The position numbers and the translations under genes were made by a program. A stretch of DNA of 64,000 nt from Hyphomicrobium album. Lineage in GTDB: Bacteria; Pseudomonadota; Alphaproteobacteria; Rhizobiales; Hyphomicrobiaceae. Where the stretch lies: NCBI RefSeq assembly GCF_009708035.1, contig NZ_WMBQ01000002.1:1201074-1265073 (forward strand), read 5' to 3'. The notes beneath the pieces were generated by a model. The model was not told the origin of the DNA. It searched no databases and saw only the letters and a program-made list of their open reading frames with translations. Of the stretch, positions 50,335 through 59,189 are shown piece by piece; within the stretch, counting starts at the first letter, position 1; each line of letters opens with the position of its first letter.

Positions 50335-50580
50335 TTAGCGTCTGGCAAGCAGTGCGAGCACGAAGCCGATGCCGGCGGCGATGCCTGCCGCCTGCAGCGG
50401 GTTGCGGCGAATATTGGCGGTGAGCTTGTCGTATTGGTCTTGCGCGAGCGCTTGCGCTTGATCGACGGTATCGCTGATCTTTTCGCCCGCGGCGTTGGCC
50501 ATGTCGCGCGCCTGACGCTCAACAGAGCTGGCGGTCGACGATCCGGTGCCGGTGCGGTTGGGGCTGTATTGCTGGCTCAT
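50335..50580 (-). CDS. DUF883 family membrane-associated protein (ElaB/YqjD-like)
   Basis: An 81-residue protein with an amphipathic coiled-coil-like N-terminal part (VERQARDMANAAGEKISDTV) and a C-terminal hydrophobic tail anchor ending in basic residues (NPLQAAGIAAGIGFVLALLA). This is the DUF883/ElaB/YqjD pattern; YqjD in E. coli is a tail-anchored inner-membrane protein that binds ribosomes under stress. AGGAGGGA lies just before the ATG. It is 25 bp downstream of a second gene of the same family. Confidence 0.85.
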   Translation of the reverse strand: MSQQYSPNRTGTGSSTASSVERQARDMANAAGEKISDTVDQAQALAQDQYDKLTANIRRNPLQAAGIAAGIGFVLALLARR

Positions 50581-50605
50581 GACGATCCCTCCTTGGGATT
50601 AGGGG

Positions 50606-50893
50606 CTAGCGCGAGAGAATGAGGCCGAAGACGAAACCGACGCCGGCGGCAATGAGCGCAGCTTGGCTCGGGTTGCGGCGGATGGCGGCTTCGACGTCGC
50701 TGATCTTCTCTTTGGCTTTGTCTTGCACGTCCTCGACGCTGGTGCCGATCTGCTCGGCGGCGAGGCGCTTCACGGAATCCGCCAGGCTGGAGATGTCATC
50801 ACGCAGGGCCTGAACGTTGTCTCCGACGTCGGCCGCAGCCGAGCGGGTGCCGGAAGTGGAATCGGGAGCACGATTGGACGACGAGAATTGCAT
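50606..50893 (-). CDS. DUF883 family membrane-associated protein
   Basis: A 95-residue paralogue of the next gene: Ser/Ala-rich N-terminus, helical stretch LRDDISSLADSVKRLAAEQI, VQDKAKEKISDVEAAI and a C-terminal hydrophobic anchor (NPSQAALIAAGVGFVFGLIL). The ATG at 50893 follows GAGGAGG at nine bases; the open frame to 51004 lies over the promoter. An exact EcfG motif at 50965-50990 is 71 bases upstream. First gene of a probable four-gene stress operon ending with the AI-2E transporter. Confidence 0.87.
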   Translation of the reverse strand: MQFSSSNRAPDSTSGTRSAAADVGDNVQALRDDISSLADSVKRLAAEQIGTSVEDVQDKAKEKISDVEAAIRRNPSQAALIAAGVGFVFGLILSR

Positions 50894-50964
50894 GGGGCGG
50901 GTCCTCCTCTGACCCGGGATCGCTGATCCCAGGCTCCGAAATCGGAAATCAACAACATGCGCAA

Positions 50965-50990
50965 AACGTCGCCGCGGCCACCGCGGTTCC
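50965..50990 (-). promoter_or_regulatory. EcfG-type stress promoter of the DUF883/AI-2E operon
   Basis: On the minus strand GGAAC (50986-50990), a 17-bp spacer, then CGTT (50965-50968). It is divergent from another exact motif at 51027-51052. Confidence 0.78.
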
Positions 50991-51026
50991 GTCCATTGTC
51001 CCAATGGCCAACGAGATTTTCCGGGA

Positions 51027-51052
51027 GGAACCGATCATTCAATCAAAACGTT
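51027..51052 (+). promoter_or_regulatory. EcfG-type stress promoter of the gene at 51109
   Basis: GGAAC (51027-51031), a 17-bp spacer, then CGTT (51049-51052), 56 bases before the ATG. Exact consensus, back to back with 50965-50990. Confidence 0.78.
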
Positions 51053-51108
51053 CAAATGCGGAGCGACGAGGCCCCGGCAAGTCGCAGTACCCATAGGAGG
51101 CGAGGGAG

Positions 51109-51648
51109 ATGGTCAGCCCAATGAAGGAAGTAAGTTCGGCGGCACGGTCCGTTCAGGACACCGCTGAGACGACGATCGCGGAGCTGCGCGACAGCGTCTC
51201 CGCCCTCGCCAAGGAAGTTGCGACGATTGCCGAGCGGCGAACGCGCGCCGCGCGCGAAACCGCGGTCGAATCGGCGGAAGCCGGCGCGGCAGAGTTGCGC
51301 CGCACGATCCGGCGGCAGCCGGCGGTGTCTATGGCCGTCGCGGCAGCGGCCGGCGCGGTTCTAGCGCTGCTTGTCGTCCCACGGTTCGGCCGTGCGGCGG
51401 CACCGGTGTCGCGCTGGGATCGCTACGCGCCGAACGTGACCCGCGCCGACCTCTACGACTTGGCCGACAACATTCAGCGCTCGGTCTCGCGCGCGGCACA
51501 TTCGGTTGCGGCGCCAGTCACGCCGGCGTTCGAGCGCATGGTCGACGCGCTGAGCCGCGCCGACACATCGACATTCAATTCGATCCTCGATCGGGCCGGC
51601 TCCTGGTTCCAGAAGGCCCAGGACAAGGCCAAGCAGAAGATGAGTTGA
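51109..51648 (+). CDS. DUF883-like membrane-associated stress protein
   Basis: A 179-residue protein with an N-terminal coiled-coil-like helix (VQDTAETTIAELRDSVSALA), one hydrophobic segment (AVSMAVAAAAGAVLALLVVP) and a C-terminal amphipathic part. The N-terminal half resembles DUF883 proteins; the C-terminal 80 residues (YDLADNIQRSVSRAAHSVAA) are extra. AGGCGAGGGAG precedes the ATG, an EcfG motif lies upstream and a strong terminator follows, so it is a single stress gene divergent from the DUF883/AI-2E operon. Confidence 0.75.
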   Translation: MVSPMKEVSSAARSVQDTAETTIAELRDSVSALAKEVATIAERRTRAARETAVESAEAGAAELRRTIRRQPAVSMAVAAAAGAVLALLVVPRFGRAAAPVSRWDRYAPNVTRADLYDLADNIQRSVSRAAHSVAAPVTPAFERMVDALSRADTSTFNSILDRAGSWFQKAQDKAKQKMS

Positions 51649-51686
51649 GTACCCCGCTAAGCTTCCCTCCACGCAAAGCATCGACT

Positions 51687-51716
51687 GCGCTCCGGCACCC
51701 CCGGAGCGCTTTTTTT
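51687..51716 (+). terminator. Intrinsic terminator after the gene at 51109
   Basis: A perfect 9-bp stem (51687-51695 with 51701-51709, loop CACCC) followed by seven T (51710-51716). It also separates this gene from the convergent pirin gene. Confidence 0.95.
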
Positions 51717-51718
51717 GT

Positions 51719-52645
51719 TTAAGGGCGATCGTCGGGCAGCGGGATGAACTCGTCGCTGTCGCCCGGCACGCTGGCGAAGCGCTTCGCCTTCCAGTCGGCC
51801 TTGGCGGCGCCAATACGATCCTTCGACGATGAGACGAAATTCCACCAGATGTGACGCGGGCCATCCATCGGCTCGCCCCCGAGCAGGATGAGCCGCGACT
51901 GTGCGGTGGCGAGCACCGAGATGCGGTCGCCCGGCTTGAAGACCAAGAGCCGCCCCGCCGCGAAACTGTCACCAGCGATGTCTATTTCGCCCGAGACAAT
52001 AAAGATCGCGCGTTCGTCGTAGTCGGCGTCGAGCGGCAGCACGGCGCCAGGGGCCAGCACCGCCTCCGCGTAGAAACTCGGATGCGGGAATTCGGCGGGG
52101 GAGCTCTGCCCGAACATCGACCCCATGACGACGCGCACGGTCTTGCCGTCGCCCGAGATGCGCGGCAGTTGCGCCGCGTCATAGTGGGCAAACTGCGGCG
52201 CCGCCTCCTCGTGCGACTTAGGCAACGCGGCCCACGCCTGGATGCCGTAGAGCCGCGGACCCTTGGCGCGCTCTTGCGGGGCGGTGCGTTCGGAGTGAAC
52301 GATCCCGTTGCCGGCCGACATGAGATTCAACTCGCCCGGCTTGATGGCCATCGCCGTGCCGAGGCTGTCGCGGTGCATGATCTCGCCGTCGAACAGGTAG
52401 GTGACGGTAGCAAGCCCGATGTGCGGGTGCGGCCGCACGTCGATCCCGGTGCCGACGAGAAATTCGGCCGGCCCCATCTGGTCGAAGAAAATAAACGGCC
52501 CGACCATCTGCCGCCCGGCGGCGGGAAGCGCGCGGCGCACGGAAAAGCCGCCCAGGTCGCGGGCGCGCGGGACGATCACCTGCTCGATGCCGTCGCAGGC
52601 GTGCGCCTCACCGGTCAGCGGATCGTTGGTGGGTGTCCAGCTCAT
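51719..52645 (-). CDS. Pirin family protein
   Basis: A 308-residue cupin protein of the pirin family. The metal site residues are visible in DVRPHPHIGLATVTYLFDGE (His-x-His) and NGIVHSERTAP (His...Glu), and FIFFDQMGPAEF is a family landmark. Pirins bind Fe(II) and some act as quercetinases or regulators; the substrate here is unknown. The ATG at 52645 has AAGGAG six or seven bases upstream; the much longer open frame on this strand is a shadow of the divergent SDR gene. Confidence 0.93.
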   Translation of the reverse strand: MSWTPTNDPLTGEAHACDGIEQVIVPRARDLGGFSVRRALPAAGRQMVGPFIFFDQMGPAEFLVGTGIDVRPHPHIGLATVTYLFDGEIMHRDSLGTAMAIKPGELNLMSAGNGIVHSERTAPQERAKGPRLYGIQAWAALPKSHEEAAPQFAHYDAAQLPRISGDGKTVRVVMGSMFGQSSPAEFPHPSFYAEAVLAPGAVLPLDADYDERAIFIVSGEIDIAGDSFAAGRLLVFKPGDRISVLATAQSRLILLGGEPMDGPRHIWWNFVSSSKDRIGAAKADWKAKRFASVPGDSDEFIPLPDDRP

Positions 52646-52732
52646 GTATCGCTCCTTGCCCGCGGTGACCTGCACCCTCACATAATGTATAGGACTGGCC
52701 CCACCAATCTCTGCAGCCAAGAGGAGAGTGAA

Positions 52733-53458
52733 ATGGCCGGCAAACTCGCAGGCAAGGTCGCCATCGTCACCGGCGTCAGCCACGACGGCCAGGTCGGCCA
52801 AGCGGTCGCCAAGGCACTCGCGGCGGAAGGCGCCTCGCTCGCCGTCTGCGCCCGCACCAAGGACGACGTGGTCGCCCGCGCCGCCGAATTGAAGGCCGAG
52901 GGGGCAAACGTCATTCCCGTGGTCGCTTCGCTGACCGACGAGGCCGACGTGAAGCGCCTCGTCAGCGAGACGGCCTCCGCCTTCGGCCGCATCGACATCG
53001 TCGTCAATCTGGCGGGCGGCCTGACCGTCTACAAGCCGTCGGCCGAGGTCTGCGTCGATGAATGGACGCGGGAGGTAAACAACAACGTTTTGAGCGCCTT
53101 CCTCGTCACGCGCGAGGTCTTCCCGCACATGGCGAAGACCGGCGGCGGCTCTATCATCAACTTCGCGCGCGCGGGACACGCGCAAGCGAACATGCTCCCC
53201 TACAACGTGGCGAAGGCCGGCGTCGTCGCCCTTACCCGCACCTTCGCCCTGGAAGGCAAGGACGCGCAGATTCGCGTGAACGCGATCGGCCCCGGCCTCG
53301 TCGACACGGCCTCGAACGTCGCGATGATGAAGCCGAAGGACACCTCGAAGTGGGCGAAACGTGACGAGATCGCCGACGTCGTCGTGTTCCTCGCCTCGCC
53401 CGAATCTATCGGTGTGACAGGGCAGGTTCTGGATGTGACCGGCTGGGGCTTCAGCTGA
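52733..53458 (+). CDS. Short-chain dehydrogenase/reductase family protein
   Basis: A 241-residue Rossmann-fold protein. The cofactor loop is VAIVTGVSHDGQVGQA (TGxxxxxGxG-like), NLAGG stands for NAGG, and the active-site pair is in PYNVAKAG (Y-x3-K). The usual catalytic Ser, about 13 residues before the Tyr, is not found: the stretch reads IINFARAGHAQA. It also ends in the typical VTGQVLDVTGW. Substrate unknown; activity may be altered or lost. GAGGAGAG precedes the ATG at 52733. Confidence 0.88.
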   Translation: MAGKLAGKVAIVTGVSHDGQVGQAVAKALAAEGASLAVCARTKDDVVARAAELKAEGANVIPVVASLTDEADVKRLVSETASAFGRIDIVVNLAGGLTVYKPSAEVCVDEWTREVNNNVLSAFLVTREVFPHMAKTGGGSIINFARAGHAQANMLPYNVAKAGVVALTRTFALEGKDAQIRVNAIGPGLVDTASNVAMMKPKDTSKWAKRDEIADVVVFLASPESIGVTGQVLDVTGWGFS

Positions 53459-53463
53459 GCGGA

Positions 53464-53877
53464 TCAGCGGCGGCGGGGTGGGACGACCTCGCCGTCCTCT
53501 TTCGTGAACGCGTCGGCGGGTGGCGTCTCGAGAATCTCGAGCACGGTTTCGGACGGCCGGCAGATGCGTGTCCCGAGCGGGGTGATGACGATCGGCCGCT
53601 CGATCAACTTCGGCTGGTCGAGTATGGCGTCGAGGAGCTGATCGTCGCTCCACACCTGATCGTCCAAGCCGAGCTCGGTGTAGATCGGCTCCTTGCGGCG
53701 CATCAGCTGCCTCGGCGACGAGAAGCCCATCGCCTTCATCAGGCCGAGCAGCTCGTCACGGCTCGGCGGCGTCTTGATGTACTCGATGATCTTCGGCTCG
53801 ACACCGCTCGCCCGGATCATCTCCAGCGTGTTGCGCGAGGTTCCGCACTTCGGATTGTGGTAGATGGTGATGCTCAT
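53464..53877 (-). CDS. arsC: ArsC-family arsenate reductase (glutaredoxin-linked)
   Basis: A 137-residue thioredoxin-fold enzyme. The active cysteine is C11 in YHNPKCGTSRNTL, and the family arginines and the RPIVITPLGTRICRP segment are present. Members reduce arsenate with glutathione and glutaredoxin, though many chromosomal copies lie outside ars operons, as here, and may have another thiol role. It converges on the SDR gene with a five-base gap and lies just upstream of a UvrD-like helicase gene's end. Confidence 0.9.
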   Translation of the reverse strand: MSITIYHNPKCGTSRNTLEMIRASGVEPKIIEYIKTPPSRDELLGLMKAMGFSSPRQLMRRKEPIYTELGLDDQVWSDDQLLDAILDQPKLIERPIVITPLGTRICRPSETVLEILETPPADAFTKEDGEVVPPRRR

Positions 53878-53904
53878 GGGCGCATTCTTAGCCGCAGAGG
53901 CCGG

Positions 53905-55992
53905 CTAACGCCACATCTCGCGCATCCGGGCGCCGACGTTGATGCGCACACCCTGCGCCGCGCTCCGCGCCCGATCCTCGGCTGAGGCCATCGGCCAGGT
54001 CGTCGCCTCGAACAGCTTCAGGAGCGCATTGGGGATGAAGCGCGTGCGCGCGGCATAGACGTGCCGGTCGCCGTTGACCGCCTGGCCGTGCGTGAAGAAA
54101 CGCTGCGGCACCATGAGATGAAGGTCGTCCTTGGCGCGGGTCATGGCAACGTAGAGCAGGCGCCGCTCCTCCTCGATCTCGGCGGTCGTGCCGGTGCCGA
54201 GGTCGGAGGGAATGCAGCCGTCGACGACGTTCAACACAAAAATCGATTTCCACTCCTGTCCCTTGGCGGAATGGATGGTCGACAGGATAAGGTAGTCCTC
54301 GTCCTGCAGCGGTGGACCGGCCTCGTCGCTGGTCGCATCGGGCGGGTCGAGCGTCAGCTCGGTGAGGAAGCGCTGGCGGGATGGATAGCCCGCAGCGATC
54401 TGCTCGAGCTGCAAGAGATCGGCGCGGCGCGGCGAAGCATCCTCGTGCAGGCGTTCCAAGTGCGGATCGTACCAGGCGCGCGCCTGGGCGATCTCGGCGG
54501 GCCAGCCGGCGCCGCCCGCATGCAGGGCGACGACGGTCGAGACGAAGTCGCTCCATTCGGCATTGACGACCCGCGCCGGCGTCGGCACTTCCTCCAGCGT
54601 CGATACGGGATGCGTGGAGGCGTGCATACGATCGAGCACGCGCTGCGCCGTCGTCGGTCCGACGCCAGGCAGAAGCTGCAGCAAACGAAAGCCGGCGACG
54701 CGGTCGCGCGGGTTCTCGGCGAAGCGCAGAAGCGCCAGCAGATCCTTGACGTGCGCAGCGTCGAGGAACTTGAGGCCGCCGAACTTCACGAACGGAATGT
54801 TGCGCTGGGCGAGCTCGACCTCGAGCGGGCCGGAGTGATGCGAGGCGCGGAATAAAACCGCCTGATGCTTCAGGAGCGCGCCGGCCTCGCGGTTCTCCAA
54901 GACGCGCTCGACGATGTAGCGCGCCTGGTCGGCCTCATCGCGCACGCCGACGAGGCGGGGGCGCTCGGCAGCCTCGCGGTCGGACCACAGGTTCTTGGTG
55001 AAGCGCTCGGCGGCGAGATCGATGACGCCGTTGGCGGCGGCGAGGATCGGCTGCGTCGAGCGGTAGTTGCGGTCGAGCGTGACGACCTCGGCCGGCGGGT
55101 CGAAGTGCTTGGGGAAGTCGAGGATGTTGCGCACCGTGGCGGCGCGGAAGGAATAAATCGATTGCGCGTCGTCGCCGACGACGGTGAGCCCGCGCCCGTC
55201 GCGCTTCAAGGCGAGCAGCACGGAGGACTGCAGCCGGTTGGTGTCCTGGTACTCGTCGACGAGGACGTGATCGAAGCGGCCGCCGACGTCGGCGGCGAGC
55301 GCTGGATCCCCCATCATCTGCGCCCAGTAGAGCAGTAGGTCGTCGTAATCGAGGACGTTCTGGCGCTGCTTCGCCTCGACGTAACCGGCGAACAGCTCCT
55401 TCAGCTCCTTCGCCCAGGCAGCGCACCACCGGAAGGAAGAGTTGAGCACGTCGTCGAGCGGTTGCTCGGCGTTGACGCAGCGCGAGTAGATGGCAAGGCA
55501 CGTGCCTTTGGTCGGGAAGCGCGTCTCGGTTTTGGAGAAGCCGAGTGCGTGCCGCTCCAGGTTCATCAGGTCGGCGGAGTCCTCGCGGTCGTGGATGGTG
55601 AAAGCGGGATCGAGCCCGATCTGCTCGCAGTATTCGCGCAGCAAGCGGGCGCCGATGCCGTGGAACGTCCCGGCCCAGGCGAGCGCGTCGATGCTGGCGC
55701 CGTTGCCGCCCAGCACGGTGCGGGCGATCCGCTCGACGCGGCGCGACATCTCGACGGAGGCGCGGCGGGAAAACGTCATCAGCAGGATGCGGCGCGGGTC
55801 GGCACCGTTGAGGATCAGATGGGCGACGCGATGTGCCAGCGTGTTGGTCTTGCCGGAGCCGGCTCCGGCGATGATCAGCAGCGGCCCCGCGGGCGCGGTC
55901 GCGCGCGCGCCGACGCCATGCTCGACCGCGCGCCGCTGCTGCGGGTTCAGCTTGTCGAGATGGCTGGGCTTTTCGAGCTGGGCGAGGGCCAT
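53905..55992 (-). CDS. UvrD/PcrA-like superfamily 1 ATP-dependent DNA helicase
   Basis: A 695-residue SF1A helicase. Q motif LNPQQRRAVEH, Walker A IIAGAGSGKTNTLAHR, motif Ia MTFSRRASVEM, motif II VDEYQDTN, motif III VVGDDAQSIYSFRAA, motif IV YRSTQPIL, motif V ILSTIHSAKGQEWKSIF and motif VI RRLLYVAMTRAKDDLHL are all present. It unwinds DNA 3' to 5', probably in repair. It is shorter and somewhat divergent from the main UvrD. The ATG at 55992 begins the family sequence; an open frame runs 167 codons upstream but overlaps the promoter and start of the divergent gene at 56116. Confidence 0.92.
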   Translation of the reverse strand: MALAQLEKPSHLDKLNPQQRRAVEHGVGARATAPAGPLLIIAGAGSGKTNTLAHRVAHLILNGADPRRILLMTFSRRASVEMSRRVERIARTVLGGNGASIDALAWAGTFHGIGARLLREYCEQIGLDPAFTIHDREDSADLMNLERHALGFSKTETRFPTKGTCLAIYSRCVNAEQPLDDVLNSSFRWCAAWAKELKELFAGYVEAKQRQNVLDYDDLLLYWAQMMGDPALAADVGGRFDHVLVDEYQDTNRLQSSVLLALKRDGRGLTVVGDDAQSIYSFRAATVRNILDFPKHFDPPAEVVTLDRNYRSTQPILAAANGVIDLAAERFTKNLWSDREAAERPRLVGVRDEADQARYIVERVLENREAGALLKHQAVLFRASHHSGPLEVELAQRNIPFVKFGGLKFLDAAHVKDLLALLRFAENPRDRVAGFRLLQLLPGVGPTTAQRVLDRMHASTHPVSTLEEVPTPARVVNAEWSDFVSTVVALHAGGAGWPAEIAQARAWYDPHLERLHEDASPRRADLLQLEQIAAGYPSRQRFLTELTLDPPDATSDEAGPPLQDEDYLILSTIHSAKGQEWKSIFVLNVVDGCIPSDLGTGTTAEIEEERRLLYVAMTRAKDDLHLMVPQRFFTHGQAVNGDRHVYAARTRFIPNALLKLFEATTWPMASAEDRARSAAQGVRINVGARMREMWR

Positions 55993-56064
55993 GGGGGCAC
56001 TGAAGCTGATTCTCGTTTTGTTCACAAACGCGGCAAAGCTGCTTATCCGCAGCCGCGACGGCGC

Positions 56065-56090
56065 GGAACGCACAACGATCAGTTGCCGTT
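56065..56090 (+). promoter_or_regulatory. EcfG-type stress promoter before the 60-aa gene
   Basis: GGAAC (56065-56069), a 17-bp spacer, then CGTT (56087-56090), 25 bases before the ATG at 56116. Exact consensus. Confidence 0.75.
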
Positions 56091-56115
56091 CTGCCTGAAA
56101 CAAAAGGAGGAACCG

Positions 56116-56298
56116 ATGCCCGATAAGACAATCGACTTCGATGAAAATACCGAGGTTGGCGGGTTCAATCCGGAGCGCCGCAAGGAAAAGAAGAAGGAGC
56201 AGGTCGGCCCGGCGCCAACGGACGACCCGCATGGCGACGCCGACGGCGATATCCGGCGCAAGATCGAGGAAGGTCTCACCAAGCTTCCGCCTGGTTAA
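56116..56298 (+). CDS. Small charged stress-type protein, 60 aa
   Basis: A 60-residue hydrophilic protein ([20 protein letters not shown], then [12 protein letters not shown] and [16 protein letters not shown]), probably largely disordered. A full Shine-Dalgarno sequence AAAGGAGG lies five bases before the ATG and an exact EcfG motif just before that, so expression under general stress is likely. Function unknown. It precedes the LigD-like gene by 73 bp and may be cotranscribed with it. Confidence 0.75.
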   Translation: MPDKTIDFDENTEVGGFNPERRKEKKKEQVGPAPTDDPHGDADGDIRRKIEEGLTKLPPG

Positions 56299-56371
56299 AG
56301 GCGTGGCGCGGCGTCTCCCGCACGGCGCCGATGCAACCCGGGGCAGTGAGCTTGTTGTTAAGGGAGCAAGA

Positions 56372-58057
56372 GTGACGCTGGTCCCCATGGCAGGCAAGCT
56401 CGCCAAATACCGGTCGAAGCGCGACTTCGAGAAGACGCAGGAACCGAGCGGCGACGCCAAGGTCCGCGCGGCCGAATATCCGCGTTTCGTCATCCAGAAG
56501 CACGACGCGACGCGCCTGCACTACGACCTGCGCCTCGAGCACGATGGCGTCTTTAAGTCGTGGGCGGTGACGCGCGGCCCGTCGCTCAATCCGAAAGACA
56601 AGCGCCTGGCGGTCGAGGTGGAGGACCACCCGCTCGACTACGGCGACTTCGAGGGCACCATTCCCAAGGGTGAGTACGGCGGCGGCACGGTGATGTTGTG
56701 GGACCGCGGCTATTGGCTGCCCGAGGGCAACGAGAACGTCGACGAGGCCCTGAAGAAGGGCGAGCTGAAGTTCGTGCTCGCCGGCGGCAAGCTGCAGGGC
56801 AGCTGGGTGCTGGTGCGCATGAAGCACGACCGCGACGGCGGCAAGCGCAACAACTGGCTGCTCATCAAGCACAAGGACCAATGGTCCAACAGCGACGGCG
56901 AGGCGGCGCTGCGCAAGGACAAGTCGGTGGCCTCCGGCCGCACGATGAAGCAAATCGCCGAAGGCAAGGGCAAGGCGCCCGTTCCGTTCATGCTGGGTGG
57001 CAAGCACGCATTCAAGCCGGACGCCGTGTGGAACTCGCGCAAGAAGGGCGAGCCCTCAGCTCCACCCCCGGCTGCCAAGCGTCGCGCGCCGCGCAAGAAG
57101 CCGGCCCGCAAGGCACCCAAAGCGAAAGCTGCCAAGGAGAGCGGCCCCGACAGCGTGCTGGGGATCACCATCTCCAAGCCGGACAAGGCGCTGTGGCCGG
57201 CGCACGCCGGCGAGCCGCCCGTCACCAAGATGGATCTGGCGCGTTACCTGGAAGAGGTGAGCGACTGGATGCTCGGCCACATCGAGGGCCGCCCGTGCTC
57301 GGTAATCCGCGCGCCGGATGGTATCGAGGGGGAGACGTTCTTCCAGCGCCACGCCATGCGCGGCATGTCCGACACCATCGACCTCGTCACGGTGGAGGGC
57401 GACCGCGAGCCCTATATCGAGATCGACCGCGCCGACGGCCTGATTGCCATGGCGCAGGTCGCGGCCGTCGAATACCACCCGTGGAACTGCGCGCCGTTCA
57501 ATCCCGACATTCCCGGGCGCCTTGTGTTCGATCTCGATCCGGCGCCGGATGTCGAATTCGATACGGTGATCGAGGCGGCGAAAGAGATGCGCGAGCGGCT
57601 CGAAGCGCTGGATCTCGTCGCCTTCTGCAAAACGACCGGCGGGAAGGGACTGCACGTCGTCACGCCGCTGAAGGTCGGCAAGGCGAGCAAGCTCGGATGG
57701 GACGAGGCAAAGACCTTCGCGCAGACGGTGTGCGCGCAGATGGCCGAGGACAGCCCCGAGCGCTACCTGATCAAGATGACCAAGAAGCTGCGCACCGGCC
57801 GCATCTTCCTCGACTACCTGCGCAACGACCGTTTCTCCACGGCGGTAGCGCCACTGTCGCCGCGCGCGCGTCCCGGGGCGCCGGTCTCGATGCCGCTGAC
57901 CTGGAGCCAGGTGCGCGCGGGCCTCGATCCGGCGCGCTTCAATATCCGCACCGCGGCCAAGCTCATCGCCAAGAGCAAGGCGTGGGAGGACTACTGCGAC
58001 AGCCAGCGGCCACTGCACAAGGCGATCGAGCGCCTCGTGCGTCTGCGCGCGGCGTGA
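56372..58057 (+). CDS. LigD-like NHEJ repair protein: phosphoesterase plus polymerase domains, no ligase
   Basis: A 561-residue protein with two of the three LigD domains. Residues about 20-190 form the 3'-phosphoesterase domain ([19 protein letters not shown], with the active His and Asp, then [12 protein letters not shown]). After a Lys/Ala/Pro linker, residues about 265-560 form the archaeo-eukaryotic-primase-type polymerase domain ([18 protein letters not shown] with the metal aspartates, [10 protein letters not shown]). The ligase domain is encoded separately ten bases downstream. The GTG at 56372 has AGGGAG at five bases; the ATG at 56387 has none. It should trim and fill broken DNA ends with Ku, which is not in this window. 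Confidence 0.87.
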   Translation: MTLVPMAGKLAKYRSKRDFEKTQEPSGDAKVRAAEYPRFVIQKHDATRLHYDLRLEHDGVFKSWAVTRGPSLNPKDKRLAVEVEDHPLDYGDFEGTIPKGEYGGGTVMLWDRGYWLPEGNENVDEALKKGELKFVLAGGKLQGSWVLVRMKHDRDGGKRNNWLLIKHKDQWSNSDGEAALRKDKSVASGRTMKQIAEGKGKAPVPFMLGGKHAFKPDAVWNSRKKGEPSAPPPAAKRRAPRKKPARKAPKAKAAKESGPDSVLGITISKPDKALWPAHAGEPPVTKMDLARYLEEVSDWMLGHIEGRPCSVIRAPDGIEGETFFQRHAMRGMSDTIDLVTVEGDREPYIEIDRADGLIAMAQVAAVEYHPWNCAPFNPDIPGRLVFDLDPAPDVEFDTVIEAAKEMRERLEALDLVAFCKTTGGKGLHVVTPLKVGKASKLGWDEAKTFAQTVCAQMAEDSPERYLIKMTKKLRTGRIFLDYLRNDRFSTAVAPLSPRARPGAPVSMPLTWSQVRAGLDPARFNIRTAAKLIAKSKAWEDYCDSQRPLHKAIERLVRLRAA

Positions 58058-58067
58058 GGGTTGCCAA

Positions 58068-59081
58068 GTGCGCCTTGCCGTCCCGACAGATCTAGAGCCG
58101 ATGGAAGCACGCCTCGTCGAGGTGCTGCCGCGCGAGCCCGGCTGGCAGTACGAGCCGAAGTGGGACGGGTTCCGTTGCCTCGTATTTCGCGACGGCGGCG
58201 AGGTCGAGCTGAAGGCCAAGTCGGGCAAATCGCTCAACCGCTTCTTTCCCGATGCCGTCCGCACGATCGCGGCGCTGCCGATGAAAAAGCTCGTACTCGA
58301 CGGGGAGCTGCTCATCGCGGTCGACGGCAGCTTCAGCTTCGAAGCGCTGCAGATGCGGCTGCATCCGGCCGCTTCCCGCGTCGCCAAGCTCAGCGCCGAG
58401 CAGCCGGCAACGTTCGTCGCGTTCGACTGCCTGCTCGATGCACGTGGGAAGTCATTGCTCGCCGCCCCGTTCGAGCGACGACGCGAGGCCCTCGAAACCG
58501 TATTCGAACGCACCGGCGAAGGCGACTACTTCGCTCCGACACCCTTCACCCGCGACGTGAAGAAGGCGGATCGCTGGCTCAAGGGCGCGCAAGTGCAGAC
58601 GGACGGCGTCATCGCCAAGCGGCTCGACCTCGCCTATGAGGCGGGCGAGCGCGCCATGCTGAAGGTGAAGCGGCTGCGCACGGCCGACTGTGTCGTTGGC
58701 GGCTTCCGCTACGAGAGCAATAGCAAGCTGGTCGGCTCGCTGCTGCTCGGGCTCTACGACAAGCAAGGCCTGCTGCACCACGTCGGCTTCACCTCGGCCA
58801 TCCCGGCGGCGGAGAAGGCGGCGCTGACCAAGAAGCTGGAGAAGTTGATCTGGCCACCTGGTTTTACCGGCGACGCGCCGGGCGGGCCTAGCCGCTGGTC
58901 GACGGAGCGCACCGGAGAGTGGGAGCCGCTGAAGCCGAAGCTCGTCGTCGAGGTGCGCTACGACCACGTCACCGGCGGCCGCTTCCGCCACGGCACCAAG
59001 CTCGTCCGCTGGCGCCCCGACAAAGCGCCGCGTCAGTGCACCTTCGAGCAATTAAAGGGGCCGGCGAGGGAGCCCCGTTAG
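58068..59081 (+). CDS. ATP-dependent DNA ligase (LigC/LigD ligase domain type)
   Basis: A 337-residue ligase with a full adenylation domain and OB fold. Motif I is EPKWDGFRCLVF (adenylated Lys in KWDGFR), motif III FVAFDCLLD, motif IV TDGVIAKRLD, motif V MLKVKRLRTADCVV, and the OB part has GGFRYESNSKLVGSLLLGLY and KLVVEVRYDHVTGGRFRHG. It lies ten bases after the phosphoesterase-polymerase gene, so the two likely supply in trans what LigD does in one chain. The start is a GTG with GAGGG about eight bases upstream. Alternatively it is a LigC-type repair ligase. Confidence 0.9.
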   Translation: MRLAVPTDLEPMEARLVEVLPREPGWQYEPKWDGFRCLVFRDGGEVELKAKSGKSLNRFFPDAVRTIAALPMKKLVLDGELLIAVDGSFSFEALQMRLHPAASRVAKLSAEQPATFVAFDCLLDARGKSLLAAPFERRREALETVFERTGEGDYFAPTPFTRDVKKADRWLKGAQVQTDGVIAKRLDLAYEAGERAMLKVKRLRTADCVVGGFRYESNSKLVGSLLLGLYDKQGLLHHVGFTSAIPAAEKAALTKKLEKLIWPPGFTGDAPGGPSRWSTERTGEWEPLKPKLVVEVRYDHVTGGRFRHGTKLVRWRPDKAPRQCTFEQLKGPAREPR

Positions 59082-59189
59082 CGCCTACTCTCTCGTCAAT
59101 AACTCTGGGGTTTCCCGCGAACGCCGCGCCGCGGGCGCGGTTCCATGCCAAGATGCATTGAGCCGGCGCTAACCTTGGGATTGCGGCCC

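Noticed and set aside
51851..52732. Extension of the SDR frame upstream of 52733
   Set aside because: It is antisense to the pirin gene; the family sequence and a good ribosome site both begin at 52733.
55993..56493. 167-codon upstream extension of the helicase frame
   Set aside because: It overlaps the EcfG promoter and the start of the divergent small gene and shows no homology; helicase sequence begins at 55992.
59120..59144. EcfG-like motif on the minus strand after the ligase gene
   Set aside because: It would transcribe antisense into the ligase gene and lies in very GC-rich sequence; roughly one chance match is expected in the window.
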